Positions 24,644 to 33,475 of a DNA stretch of 64,000 nucleotides are shown piece after piece. The notes below the pieces were generated by a model. The model saw nothing but the letters and a program-made list of their open reading frames with translations. It did not search any database and was not told where the DNA came from. How positions within the stretch are numbered: position 1 is the stretch's first letter; the number at the start of each line of letters is the position of its first letter. Made by a program: the position numbers and the translations under genes. The stretch is taken from NCBI GenBank assembly GCA_902568235.1, contig CACFPS010000001.1, forward strand, positions 124,001-188,000. The letters run 5' to 3'. The DNA comes from an uncultured Pelagibacteraceae bacterium (GTDB lineage Bacteria; Pseudomonadota; Alphaproteobacteria; Pelagibacterales; Pelagibacteraceae).

Positions 24644-24887
24644 TTATTTTATTTTTTTCCTTACCGGATCATAACCTTCATTGCCCCCCCAAAAATTTTA
24701 TTGGATGACAAGACAAAATTCTTTTTATACCTTTAATTGATCCTTTGATGAGACCATATTCATTTAAACTATCTATAAAATATTCAGAACAAGTAGGAAG
24801 ATATCTACAGTTATTTCCTAAATATGGAGAAATTAAAAATTGATATAATTTAATAGTTTTAATAATTATTAGTTTTAAAAACGGCAT
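24644..24887 (-). pseudogene. yidD: Membrane protein insertion efficiency factor YidD, apparently frameshifted at a G7 tract (the ORF as read ends at 24678)
   Basis: YQFLISPYLGNNCRYLPTCSEYFIDSLNEYG...CHPIKFLGGQ*; removing one G restores ...FLGGNEGYDPVRKKIK* just before yidC. Confidence 0.8.
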
Positions 24888-25228
24888 TATTTCAATTTCC
24901 TAAAATCGGAGAACAGGGTCTCTTTAATATTTTCATATTTTTCATTCAAAATAAGTCTTCTAGCTATAATTAAATAACAATAATCAAGTTTTAGATTTAT
25001 TTTTTTTGATGCTTCATTCATTATATTTCTAAGCCTTCTTTTAATTTTGTTTCTAATAATAGCATTTCCAATTTTTTTTTTAGTTATAAAACTTATATTT
25101 AATTTTTTAGTATTTTTTTTAGAAAGCTTTTTAAAAAAAATAGTAGAATATTTATTTGAGATTTTCTCACCGTTAAGTATTGATTTAAAGTCTTCATTTT
25201 TTGAAAGGCTAACTATCTTACTTCTCAT
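24887..25228 (-). CDS. rnpA: Ribonuclease P protein component
   Basis: [11 protein letters not shown]...[27 protein letters not shown]; between yidD and rpmH. Confidence 0.9.
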   Translation of the reverse strand: MRSKIVSLSKNEDFKSILNGEKISNKYSTIFFKKLSKKNTKKLNISFITKKKIGNAIIRNKIKRRLRNIMNEASKKINLKLDYCYLIIARRLILNEKYENIKETLFSDFRKLK

Positions 25229-25362
25229 GAAACAGTAAGTTTTTTTCTTCCTTTTGCTCTTCTTCGTTTTAATAACTTTTTTCCACCTTTAGTTTTCATT
25301 TTAGATCTAAATCCGTGTCTTCTTTTTCTTACTTTTCTACTTGGCTGATATGTACGTTTCAT
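25225..25362 (-). CDS. rpmH: 50S ribosomal protein L34
   Basis: Reverse complement translates to [45 protein letters not shown]; absent from the ORF track because it is under 60 aa; overlaps the rnpA start. Confidence 0.97.
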   Translation of the reverse strand: MKRTYQPSRKVRKRRHGFRSKMKTKGGKKLLKRRRAKGRKKLTVS

Positions 25363-25445
25363 TGTTAGTTAAATTATTGTTAAATTTCGGTAGTTATACA
25401 AATATATCTATATAAGTACAGCGATTTTTAATAAGTTAAAAATAT

Positions 25446-26162
25446 ATGGAAAAAGAAAAAAAAATTAAAATATTTTTAGGATCCAGCTACCTTTTGATTG
25501 TTTTAGTTTTTTTATGGTTTTTTTTCAGCTATTTTTCAATTGATGAAATTACAAGCTATGAGCTTATAAAATCAAACAGAGATAATTTAAATGAATTAAA
25601 GGAAAATAATATTATTCTTATAAGCATTTTGTTTTTTGTAGGAACTATCATTTGGGTTTTATTACTTGGATTTGCATCCCCTATTTTTCTTATTGGAGGT
25701 TTTGTTTTTGGAAAATGGCTAGGAACATTTTTAGTAGTTTTTGGTCTAACTGTTGGTGCTACTTTACTTTATATTTTTTCAAATTTTTTTTTAAAAGAAT
25801 TGATCAAACAGAAATTTTCATTAAGATATCAGAATTTAAATAACAAATTTAAACAACATGAGTTTTTATTTTTTCTACTTTATAGATTTGTAGGAGGAAT
25901 ACCTTTTTTTATTTCTAATATTTTGCCTACTTTGTTTAACATTAGGGTAAAATTTTTTTTTGTTGGCTCTTTGCTGGGTATGGCGCCTCAACTTTTTATT
26001 GGCGCATCATTGGGTAGTGGATTAAACAAATTTTTAGAGAACAATAATGAGCCTCCAAATTTTCTGGACTTACTTTATACTGCTGATATCTATTTACCTA
26101 TAATAGGGCTTATAATTTTAGTATTATGTGGAATAATTTTAAGAAAATATTTTTTTAAATGA
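25446..26162 (+). CDS. TVP38/TMEM64 (DedA/SNARE-associated) family membrane protein
   Basis: Multi-TM; GFASPIFLIGGFVFGKWLGTFLVVFGLTVGATLLY, YRFVGGIPFFISNILPTLFNI. Confidence 0.82.
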   Translation: MEKEKKIKIFLGSSYLLIVLVFLWFFFSYFSIDEITSYELIKSNRDNLNELKENNIILISILFFVGTIIWVLLLGFASPIFLIGGFVFGKWLGTFLVVFGLTVGATLLYIFSNFFLKELIKQKFSLRYQNLNNKFKQHEFLFFLLYRFVGGIPFFISNILPTLFNIRVKFFFVGSLLGMAPQLFIGASLGSGLNKFLENNNEPPNFLDLLYTADIYLPIIGLIILVLCGIILRKYFFK

Positions 26163-26169
26163 ACTATCC

Positions 26170-26243
26170 TGGTGCCCCCATCCAGAATTGAACTGGAAAC
26201 TCGTCCTTACCATGGACGTGTTATGCCATTTAACTATAGAGGC
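26170..26243 (-). tRNA. tRNA-Thr (anticodon GGU)
   Basis: Reverse complement GCCTCTATAGTTAAATGGCATAACACGTCCATGGTAAGGACGAGTTTCCAGTTCAATTCTGGATGGGGGCACCA folds with anticodon loop ATGGTAA; CCA encoded. Confidence 0.93.
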
Positions 26244-26339
26244 ATTAATTATTTTAAATTAGTGTATAAAATAAAGTTTTTCAAATTATTGCCTTAATTT
26301 TTTTGAAAAATGAGTTATATCTAATTATAAGGAAATGTT

Positions 26340-26537
26340 ATGGGCATACATTACACATTTGGTGCAAATAAAGGATCAAGGCTTATGGAAAAAAAAGCCA
26401 AGAGAGAGAAAAGGTTAGCTGAAAAAAGAGCCAAGAAACAAGCTAAACAAGGAAGCCCAAAGCAAAAAGAAGATAAAACTATACCAATAGACCAAGTAAT
26501 TACCTTAGATCATCTTACAAATCCTGATAAAAAATAA
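26340..26537 (+). CDS. Small Lys/Arg-rich hypothetical protein
   Basis: 65-aa ORF; an internal start at MEKKAKREKRLAEKRAKKQ is also plausible; intact ORF before dcd. Confidence 0.55.
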   Translation: MGIHYTFGANKGSRLMEKKAKREKRLAEKRAKKQAKQGSPKQKEDKTIPIDQVITLDHLTNPDKK

Positions 26538-26543
26538 ATTTGT

Positions 26544-26648
26544 ATGAATAGCAAGAAGGATAAAAAAAATAAACTTGCACTTGCTTTAAAAAAAAATTTA
26601 AAAAAAAGAAAAGTATTTCAAAACAAACTTAAGAAAAATAAAAAATAA
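26544..26648 (+). CDS. 34-aa Lys-rich small protein, start/stop-coupled to dcd (TAATG)
   Basis: ATG at 26544 reads [34 protein letters not shown]; not in the ORF track. Confidence 0.5.
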   Translation: MNSKKDKKNKLALALKKNLKKRKVFQNKLKKNKK

Positions 26649-27202
26649 TGTCAATCCAATCGGATAAATGGATAAAAAAAATGGCTATAGACGAAGCTAT
26701 GATTTCACCATTTGAAGATAAACAAATAAGGGGTGATAAAATTTCGTACGGGGTATCATCCTATGGATATGACGCAAGAGTATCTAGTGAATTTAAAATT
26801 TTTACAAATGTTAATTCTGAGATAGTTGATCCAAAAAATTTTAAACCTACTAATTTTATAACTAAAAATGGATCAGAATGCATTATACCTCCAAATTCGT
26901 TTGTATTAGCAAGGACTGTTGAGTACTTTAAAATTCCTAAAGATGTACTTGTTATTTGTTTAGGCAAATCAACATATGCAAGATGTGGAATAATTGTTAA
27001 CGTAACTCCTCTCGAACCAGGTTGGGAAGGTCATGTAACTTTGGAGTTTTCAAATACAACTCCTTTACCGGCAAAAATTTATGCTAATGAAGGTGTGGCT
27101 CAATTTATCTTCTTAAAAGGCAATGAAGTTCCCGAAGTTACTTATGCTGATAGAAATGGCAAATATATGGGCCAAAAAGGTGTAACGCTTCCAAAAGTAT
27201 AA
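26648..27202 (+). CDS. dcd: dCTP deaminase
   Basis: [58 protein letters not shown]. Confidence 0.96.
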   Translation: MSIQSDKWIKKMAIDEAMISPFEDKQIRGDKISYGVSSYGYDARVSSEFKIFTNVNSEIVDPKNFKPTNFITKNGSECIIPPNSFVLARTVEYFKIPKDVLVICLGKSTYARCGIIVNVTPLEPGWEGHVTLEFSNTTPLPAKIYANEGVAQFIFLKGNEVPEVTYADRNGKYMGQKGVTLPKV

Positions 27203-27204
27203 TA

Positions 27205-28467
27205 ATGGACAAGTTTTTGATTAAAGGTCCCTGTAAAATTAAGGGAGAAGTTTTAATTTCGGGAAGTAAAAATGCAGCTTTACCAATTTTGGCCTCTACA
27301 TTGCTCTTTGATAAACCGGTGAATATAAAAAATTTGCCTAGAGTTAAAGATGTAGATACCATGTTAAATTTACTAAAATCACTTGGTTCAGTGATTAAGT
27401 ATAGTAAAAATAAAAAAACAGTCACAATTTCAAAATCAAAAAAACATAACGTTTTTGTTCCTTATTCTTTAGTAAAGACTATGAGGGCAGGAATTTTAGT
27501 TTTAGGTCCACTAATTGCAAAATATCAAAAATCTATTACGTCATTACCCGGTGGTTGTTTGATTGGAGCCAGGCCAGTTAATTATCATTTAAATGCACTT
27601 AAAAAACTTGGAATGAAATATAAAATAAAAAAAGGTTATATTCACGCAAGGTCAAACGGAAAACTAAAAGGAAATAATATAAAATTTCCAAAGATAAGTG
27701 TTGGCGCAACCGAGCAACTTATTATGTCAGCAGTTTTGGCTAATGGTCTGACACTGTTACAGAACTGTGCATGCGAACCAGAGATAAAAGATCTAACAAA
27801 TTTTCTTAAATTGGCTGGCGCAAACATAAAATGGATTGGCAAAAGGACTTTACAAATTTATGGGGTTAAAAGTCTTAAAAGTATAAAATACACAGTGATG
27901 GGTGACAGAATAGAAGCAGGAACTTTTTGTATAGCAGCATGCATTGCAGAAGGAGATTTAAAAATAAAGAAAATTGACTCTAATATCATTAATACAGAAT
28001 TAAATTTATTAAGAAAAACAGGAGCAAAAATAAAAACAATTAAAAATGAAATACATGTAAAAGGTTTAAAAAATATTAAAAGTGTTTCAAATATTAAAAC
28101 AAAAGAATATCCAAATTTTCCAACAGATCTTCAGGCGCAATTTATGGTGCTACTTTGCAAAGCTAATGGAAGGAGCATTATAACAGAAAGTATTTTTGAA
28201 AATAGATTTATGCATGTTGCAGAATTAAGAAGGCTAGGAGCTAAAATTATAATAAAAAAAAATAAAGCAATTATTCATGGTGGATCAAAATTTCAGGGAG
28301 CCGAGTTAATGTCTAGTGATCTTAGAGCCTCAGTTGCTTTGGTTTTGGCAGCTATAATAGCAAAAGGAAAATCTGTTATAAATAGAATTTATCACCTAGA
28401 CAGAGGATACGAAAAAATTGAACGAAAATTAAAAAAAATTGGCGTAAATATTAAAAGAATTTCTTAA
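27205..28467 (+). CDS. murA: UDP-N-acetylglucosamine 1-carboxyvinyltransferase
   Basis: GSKNAALPILASTLL, PGGCLIGARPVNYHL, DRIEAGTFCIAA, YPNFPTDLQAQFM. Confidence 0.97.
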   Translation: MDKFLIKGPCKIKGEVLISGSKNAALPILASTLLFDKPVNIKNLPRVKDVDTMLNLLKSLGSVIKYSKNKKTVTISKSKKHNVFVPYSLVKTMRAGILVLGPLIAKYQKSITSLPGGCLIGARPVNYHLNALKKLGMKYKIKKGYIHARSNGKLKGNNIKFPKISVGATEQLIMSAVLANGLTLLQNCACEPEIKDLTNFLKLAGANIKWIGKRTLQIYGVKSLKSIKYTVMGDRIEAGTFCIAACIAEGDLKIKKIDSNIINTELNLLRKTGAKIKTIKNEIHVKGLKNIKSVSNIKTKEYPNFPTDLQAQFMVLLCKANGRSIITESIFENRFMHVAELRRLGAKIIIKKNKAIIHGGSKFQGAELMSSDLRASVALVLAAIIAKGKSVINRIYHLDRGYEKIERKLKKIGVNIKRIS

Positions 28468-28874
28468 TGGAAAAAAAATTTTTAAAAAAGATAATTGCAC
28501 AAACTCCAGAAGATTTACAAATTATATCCGCATGTTGCGCTGATTCAAAAGTTAAAACTTCAGAAATAAAATTTTTAGAATCGAATAAAATATTTTTAAT
28601 GTCATTATTGAGATTAGATAAGGAAAATAATGATAATAACAAAAGCATCAATAGTGTAGTAAAATTTGAATTTGTTGAATCATCCAAAGCAAAAAATATT
28701 GATCAGAGTGATAAAGAATTAATACTTAAATTATTAGCGATAAATATTTTTAAAAAAGAATATAATTTTGAAATAACTCTATTATTCTCAAAAAATAGAT
28801 TTATAACGTTAAGTACAGAAGTAATTGAAGCAACATTAGAGGATCAAAAATCAGTAAATGATAAAAGTTTTTGA
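28467..28874 (+). CDS. DUF2948-like family protein
   Basis: 135 aa between murA and hisD; ISACCADSKVKTSEIKFLESNKIFLMSLLRLD; placement resembles the alphaproteobacterial DUF2948 locus. Confidence 0.6.
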   Translation: MEKKFLKKIIAQTPEDLQIISACCADSKVKTSEIKFLESNKIFLMSLLRLDKENNDNNKSINSVVKFEFVESSKAKNIDQSDKELILKLLAINIFKKEYNFEITLLFSKNRFITLSTEVIEATLEDQKSVNDKSF

Positions 28875-30120
28875 TTATAAAAATAATTATATACAAAAGC
28901 TTATTAAATTTTTGGACAATAGAAGATTTGGAAAAAATGTAAATACATCTATTGTTACAAAAATTTTAAAAGATATTAAAAAAAATAAATTAAAAGCACT
29001 GATAAAATATGAAAAAAGTTTCAGTAAAAATTCAGAAATTGTACCAACTATTAATAAGATAAATCAATCTGTGAAATCTCTAGATCCAAAAATTAAAAGA
29101 TCAATAGATTTTGCATATAACAGAATATACAAGTTCCACTCTAAGCAGAAAATTAAAAATATCTTATACAAAGATAAATTTAGAAATAAGTTAGAATACA
29201 AATATATACCCATGCAGTCAGTAGGAATATATGTACCAGCAAACTTACCTTCCACACTCTTAATGAATGCTATTCCTGCAAAAATTGCTGGTGTTAAAAG
29301 AATAGTATTAGCAAACCCAAAATTAAATGGAAATTTAAATCCTGCTGTACTTTATGCTGCAAAAAAAATTGGGATTAAAGAAATTTATTCAATGGGTGGA
29401 GCGCAAGCTATTGGCAGCTTAGCCTATATCCAAAAAGTGAATAAGATAGTTGGTCCTGGAAATATTTATGTAGCAAGAGCAAAAAAAGAAGTATTCGGAG
29501 ATGTTGGCATAGAGGGAATGATAGCTGGACCGTCTGAAATTACAATTGTGGCTGATAAAGGAACTAATCTAGATGAAGTATTAACTTCAATGATTGGACA
29601 AGCAGAACATGATATTAATTCTCAATGTATATTAATTACAAAAGATAAAAAATTAATTAAGAATGTCCAAAAAAATATTAAGGTTAAATTAAAAAGCTTA
29701 CCTAGAAAAAAAATAGCAAGTAAAAGTTTAAGAAATAATGGTTTGATTATCAAGGCTAGTAATGACAAGCAAATATTAGATATAATTAATGAGATTGCTC
29801 CAGAACATTTAGAATTAAATATTCACAATTATAAAAAATATTTAAATAAAATTCATAACGTCGGAAGTATATGTATTGGAAAATATTCTCCAATGGCTGT
29901 AACTGATTATAATGCGGGTACTAATCATGTTTTGCCTACTCTTGGCTCTGCAAAATTTTCATCAGGTTTAAACTTAAATGAATTTTACAAAAAAATAAGC
30001 TACATTACGCTATCAAAAAAAGGTGTTGAGAAAATAGGAGAATACGCTACATATCTCGCTGAGTATGAAGAATTATATGGTCATGCTCAATCTATAAGAT
30101 CAAGAATGAGGAGAAAATAA
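28858..30120 (+). CDS. hisD: Histidinol dehydrogenase
   Basis: [66 protein letters not shown]. Confidence 0.97.
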   Translation: MIKVFDYKNNYIQKLIKFLDNRRFGKNVNTSIVTKILKDIKKNKLKALIKYEKSFSKNSEIVPTINKINQSVKSLDPKIKRSIDFAYNRIYKFHSKQKIKNILYKDKFRNKLEYKYIPMQSVGIYVPANLPSTLLMNAIPAKIAGVKRIVLANPKLNGNLNPAVLYAAKKIGIKEIYSMGGAQAIGSLAYIQKVNKIVGPGNIYVARAKKEVFGDVGIEGMIAGPSEITIVADKGTNLDEVLTSMIGQAEHDINSQCILITKDKKLIKNVQKNIKVKLKSLPRKKIASKSLRNNGLIIKASNDKQILDIINEIAPEHLELNIHNYKKYLNKIHNVGSICIGKYSPMAVTDYNAGTNHVLPTLGSAKFSSGLNLNEFYKKISYITLSKKGVEKIGEYATYLAEYEELYGHAQSIRSRMRRK

Positions 30121-30121
30121 T

Positions 30122-30337
30122 TTGGCGAAAGAAGAAATTCTTACTTTTGATGGTACTGTGCAGGAGTTACTGCCAAATGCGTCGAGTCGTGTATTATTGG
30201 ATAATGGTCATACCGTTATTTGTACTGTAAGTGGAAAAATGAGAAAAATGAGAATTAGAGTCCTTTCGCAAGATAGAGTTAAGGTGGAGGTATCACCATA
30301 CGACTTGAAACGCGGACGAATATCTTTTAGATATTAA
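30122..30337 (+). CDS. infA: Translation initiation factor IF-1 (TTG start)
   Basis: [70 protein letters not shown]. Confidence 0.97.
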   Translation: MAKEEILTFDGTVQELLPNASSRVLLDNGHTVICTVSGKMRKMRIRVLSQDRVKVEVSPYDLKRGRISFRY

Positions 30338-30342
30338 TTATT

Positions 30343-30418
30343 GGAACCCTGGTGTAGCTGGTGCGCACAAATGCCTGAAAAGCATTGGGACCTGATTCGA
30401 TTTCAGGGGGTTCCACCA
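30343..30418 (+). tRNA. tRNA-Phe (anticodon GAA)
   Basis: GGAACCC/GGGTTCC acceptor, AATGC-CTGAAAA-GCATT anticodon arm, CCTGA-TTCGATT-TCAGG T-arm, ACCA end. Confidence 0.9.
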
Positions 30419-30476
30419 CCTAAATAAGGTCATCATTAAGCTTGCATTCAATTTTAAAATCTAATAATTATCGCGC

Positions 30477-30493
30477 TAGCTAAATTTTAGCTA
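30477..30493. repeat. 17-nt palindrome TAGCTAAATTTTAGCTA (8-bp arms, 1-nt centre) in the csp 5' region
   Basis: Read directly; lies between tRNA-Phe and csp. Confidence 0.6.
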
Positions 30494-30527
30494 AGTTTAA
30501 TACAATAAAGAAAGAGTAAAAATAAGT

Positions 30528-30740
30528 ATGAGTACATTAAAAGGAAAAGTAAAGTGGTTCAACGGTAAGAAGGGCTACGGTTTTATAGAGAGAGAAGACG
30601 GAGAAAAGGATTGTTTCGTTCATGCGAGCGCAGTTCGTGAAGCAGGACTTCGTTTTTTGAATGAAAATGATGCTATAGAATTTGAAATTCAGGACGGAGA
30701 CAAAGGTCCTAGCGCTGTTAATTTGAAGAAAATTTCTTAA
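30528..30740 (+). CDS. Cold-shock domain protein
   Basis: [35 protein letters not shown]1/RNP2 motifs of the CspA family. Confidence 0.96.
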   Translation: MSTLKGKVKWFNGKKGYGFIEREDGEKDCFVHASAVREAGLRFLNENDAIEFEIQDGDKGPSAVNLKKIS

Positions 30741-30760
30741 ATTTATTTCATTTAAAATAT

Positions 30761-30807
30761 TTGTATAGGGATAAGATAGTTTAGAAGCTATATTTATTCC
30801 TATACAA
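30761..30807. terminator. Long bipartite hairpin downstream of csp (possible terminator or RNA element)
   Basis: TTGTATAGGGATA...TATTCCTATACAA outer arms (13 bp, one G-U) with inner ATAGTT/AGCTAT helix; no clean U-tract follows. Confidence 0.45.
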
Positions 30808-30975
30808 TTCATTCTTGCATTTTAATTTTAAGGTGCTATTTAACCTCCAATGATTAATAAAAATAGAATATTCAGAACTTTACACAGACACCATTTTCAT
30901 GCTGGCTGCATGCTAGCTATTTAATCATTTTATAAATTTAATTTTATCCACATTTAGTATAAAACAATAAGAGGA

Positions 30976-31052
30976 GCACGAGTAGCTCAGTTGGTTAGAG
31001 CAGCGGTTTGTGGAACCGAAGGTCGGCAGTTCGAATCTGCCCTCGTGTACCA
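30976..31052 (+). tRNA. tRNA-His (anticodon GUG)
   Basis: GCACGAG/CTCGTGT acceptor, D-arm TAGCTCAGTTGGTTAGAGC, loop TTGTGGA, T-loop AGTTCGAATCT, A73-CCA. Confidence 0.93.
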
Positions 31053-31056
31053 AAAA

Positions 31057-32445
31057 ATGGAAAAACAAAATAAATTAATTCCTAGCCTTGCAAAAGGATT
31101 TAAAGACAGGTGGGGGAAAGAGTTAGTTCTTAAGAAAAAATTAATAAATGCTATAGAACAAGTTTTTATTAGTTATGGTTTTGAGCCATTAGAAACACCA
31201 CCTTTTGAAAAAAGTGAAAACATAGGTTCTTTTCTTGCTAACGATGAATCTAATCCTATGAGTGATGTATTTTTATTTGAAGATGAAAAAGAATCTTTAA
31301 CATTAAGATATGATTTAAGTGCTCCACTAAGCAGATTTGTAGCTCAAAATTTTAGGGATCTTATATTTCCCTATAAAAGATATGCATATGGAGATGTTTT
31401 CAGACAGGAAAAAGCTGATAGTGCTCGTTTCAGATCGTTTACGCAATTTGATGCAGATATAATTGGTGATGCTAATGAAGCCCAAGTAGATGCTGAGATC
31501 TGTAATATTATTGCTGACTCATTTTTGAATTGTGGTCTAAATAAAAACCAATTTATCATAAACATATCTAACAAAAAAATTCTTCAGGGTTTATTATCCG
31601 AACTTAAAGTTGAAGAACAAAAACAATATAGAGTTTTAAAATCTATAGATAAATTAGATAGAATAGGCCCAGATGGAGTTAATGAGCTATTAAAAGAAGG
31701 AAGAAAAGATAAATCTGGAGCATTTACCAAAGGTTGTGAATTATCTAATGAACAAACTTCGGCAATTTTGAGTTTCTTAAATTTAAAAAGTATTAAAGAA
31801 TTGAAAACCAATTTAAAAAATCCTCTTTCAGAAGAAGGTGTTAAAGAATTAGAAGAATTACTCGAGGTAACTTCATATGGTAAAAATATAGACTTAGTTA
31901 AAGTTGATGTTACTAAAATTAGAGGTCTAAGCTATTACAGTGGCTTTATAGTAGAAACTAATCTTAATTTTAAAGCTAAAAATGCAAAAGGAAAAGAAAT
32001 TGAAATAGGAAGTTGCGCATCTGGGGGTCGTTATAATAATTTAATAGCAAGATTTAAAGGTGCAGACTACAAAGGAAGCGGAATGTCAATTGGAATTGAT
32101 CGCTTACTTTATGCTTTAAATCAATTAGAAAATATTAAAGTTAATACAAAACAGTCACTGTTAATTTGTGTATTAGACCAAAAGTATATTCAACAATATT
32201 ATAATATTTTAAATGAGCTAAGAACAAAGGGAATTCAGTCTGAAATATATTTGGATAAAAATAAAAATCTAAAAAAACAACTTCAATATGCTGATCGAAA
32301 AAACATAGAATTTGCTATAATTGGTGGTGAAAATGAATTCAATAAGAATAAAATAATTATAAAAAAATTAGCCTCTTCAAAAGAAAACGATCAAATCACT
32401 ATAAATAGAAACGATCTAATAAATGAAATCAAAAAACTTATCTGA
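31057..32445 (+). CDS. hisS: Histidyl-tRNA synthetase
   Basis: Start moved to 31057 (MEKQNKLIPSLAKGFKDRWG) since the listed ORF start lies in tRNA-His; LRYDLSAPLSRFVAQN, RYAYGDVFRQEKAD, GSCASGGRYNNL. Confidence 0.95.
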   Translation: MEKQNKLIPSLAKGFKDRWGKELVLKKKLINAIEQVFISYGFEPLETPPFEKSENIGSFLANDESNPMSDVFLFEDEKESLTLRYDLSAPLSRFVAQNFRDLIFPYKRYAYGDVFRQEKADSARFRSFTQFDADIIGDANEAQVDAEICNIIADSFLNCGLNKNQFIINISNKKILQGLLSELKVEEQKQYRVLKSIDKLDRIGPDGVNELLKEGRKDKSGAFTKGCELSNEQTSAILSFLNLKSIKELKTNLKNPLSEEGVKELEELLEVTSYGKNIDLVKVDVTKIRGLSYYSGFIVETNLNFKAKNAKGKEIEIGSCASGGRYNNLIARFKGADYKGSGMSIGIDRLLYALNQLENIKVNTKQSLLICVLDQKYIQQYYNILNELRTKGIQSEIYLDKNKNLKKQLQYADRKNIEFAIIGGENEFNKNKIIIKKLASSKENDQITINRNDLINEIKKLI

Positions 32446-33475
32446 AAATATCCTTAGATCTGTAAAGGGTAAAGGGTTTAAATTAATAGAATTGGACTCT
32501 GTAATCGAAACAAATCATATTGTTGAAAGATCGGGTGAATCCTTTAGAAGATTTATTTTTTCATTTAATGATCAAAATGGTAATGAACTTTGTTTAAGAC
32601 CCGATCTAACAATTGCCTCATGTCTTAGATATTTAAATGAAAAAACTAAAGGTACAGCAAAAGTATATTATTATGGTCAGGCATTTAGGAAGAATTTAAA
32701 CAAAACTGATCCAATAATAAGAAATCAAATAGGTTTTGAAATTATAGGATCTAAAAATGAAAAAAAAGATGACAAACAAATTATTGAGACAGCTCTTAAA
32801 TCTTTAACTAAATTTAATTATTCATCAGGAAATTTAGTTATAGGAAATGTTGAAATATTTAAATTATTATTAAACAAACTTGATATTCCAAAAAGATGGA
32901 GACTAAGGTTGCAAAGACATTTTTGGAGAGAAAGTTATTTCAATGATTTACTAAAAAGATTAGAGACTAATTCAGATGTAGATCCGACAATTGTTGAAAT
33001 TGATAAGAAAAAATTTCAAAAAATGTTAATAGGTGATCAATCAAGACAAATCGCAGGAAGATCAGTTAATGAAATTTTAACAAGATTTAATAATAAAATA
33101 AAAGATCCGAGAAGAGCAAAAAAAGGTAGAAATGTTTCTAAAATAATAAAAGAATTTCTAAAAATAAATTGTCCAATAGATCAAGCAGCAAAAAAATTAA
33201 ACTCATTTTTTATTAAAAATAAAGTTAATTTAAGGATTGAAAATGAATATTTTCCGATAACAAAAAGAAAAATTTCTAAACTTGATATTAAATACTCGGC
33301 TTCTTTCGGTAGAGAATTAGAATATTACACGGGTATGGTTTTTAAAATTATTGTTAAGTTTAAGTCAAAAAAAATTAATTTAATTAATGGCGGAAGATTT
33401 GACAATTTGATTTCTGATTTAGGATCTTCAAAGAAAATTCCTGCTGTAGGAGCAGCAATAAACTTAAATAATTAA
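32423..33475 (+). CDS. hisZ: HisZ-like ATP phosphoribosyltransferase regulatory subunit (class II aaRS-like)
   Basis: LCLRPDLTIASCLRYLNEK, KVYYYGQAFRKN, ELEYYTGMVFKI, NGGRFDNLI; co-occurs with short-form hisG. Confidence 0.85.
   Translation: MKSKNLSENILRSVKGKGFKLIELDSVIETNHIVERSGESFRRFIFSFNDQNGNELCLRPDLTIASCLRYLNEKTKGTAKVYYYGQAFRKNLNKTDPIIRNQIGFEIIGSKNEKKDDKQIIETALKSLTKFNYSSGNLVIGNVEIFKLLLNKLDIPKRWRLRLQRHFWRESYFNDLLKRLETNSDVDPTIVEIDKKKFQKMLIGDQSRQIAGRSVNEILTRFNNKIKDPRRAKKGRNVSKIIKEFLKINCPIDQAAKKLNSFFIKNKVNLRIENEYFPITKRKISKLDIKYSASFGRELEYYTGMVFKIIVKFKSKKINLINGGRFDNLISDLGSSKKIPAVGAAINLNN

Noticed and set aside
30343-30418. Considered as part of a two-piece tmRNA
   Set aside because: It has a full anticodon arm with GAA and a normal cloverleaf; no tag-peptide coding segment nearby.
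30991-31056. N-terminal extension of hisS (MVRAAVCGTEGRQFESALVYQK)
   Set aside because: This is translated tRNA-His; real HisRS starts at 31057.
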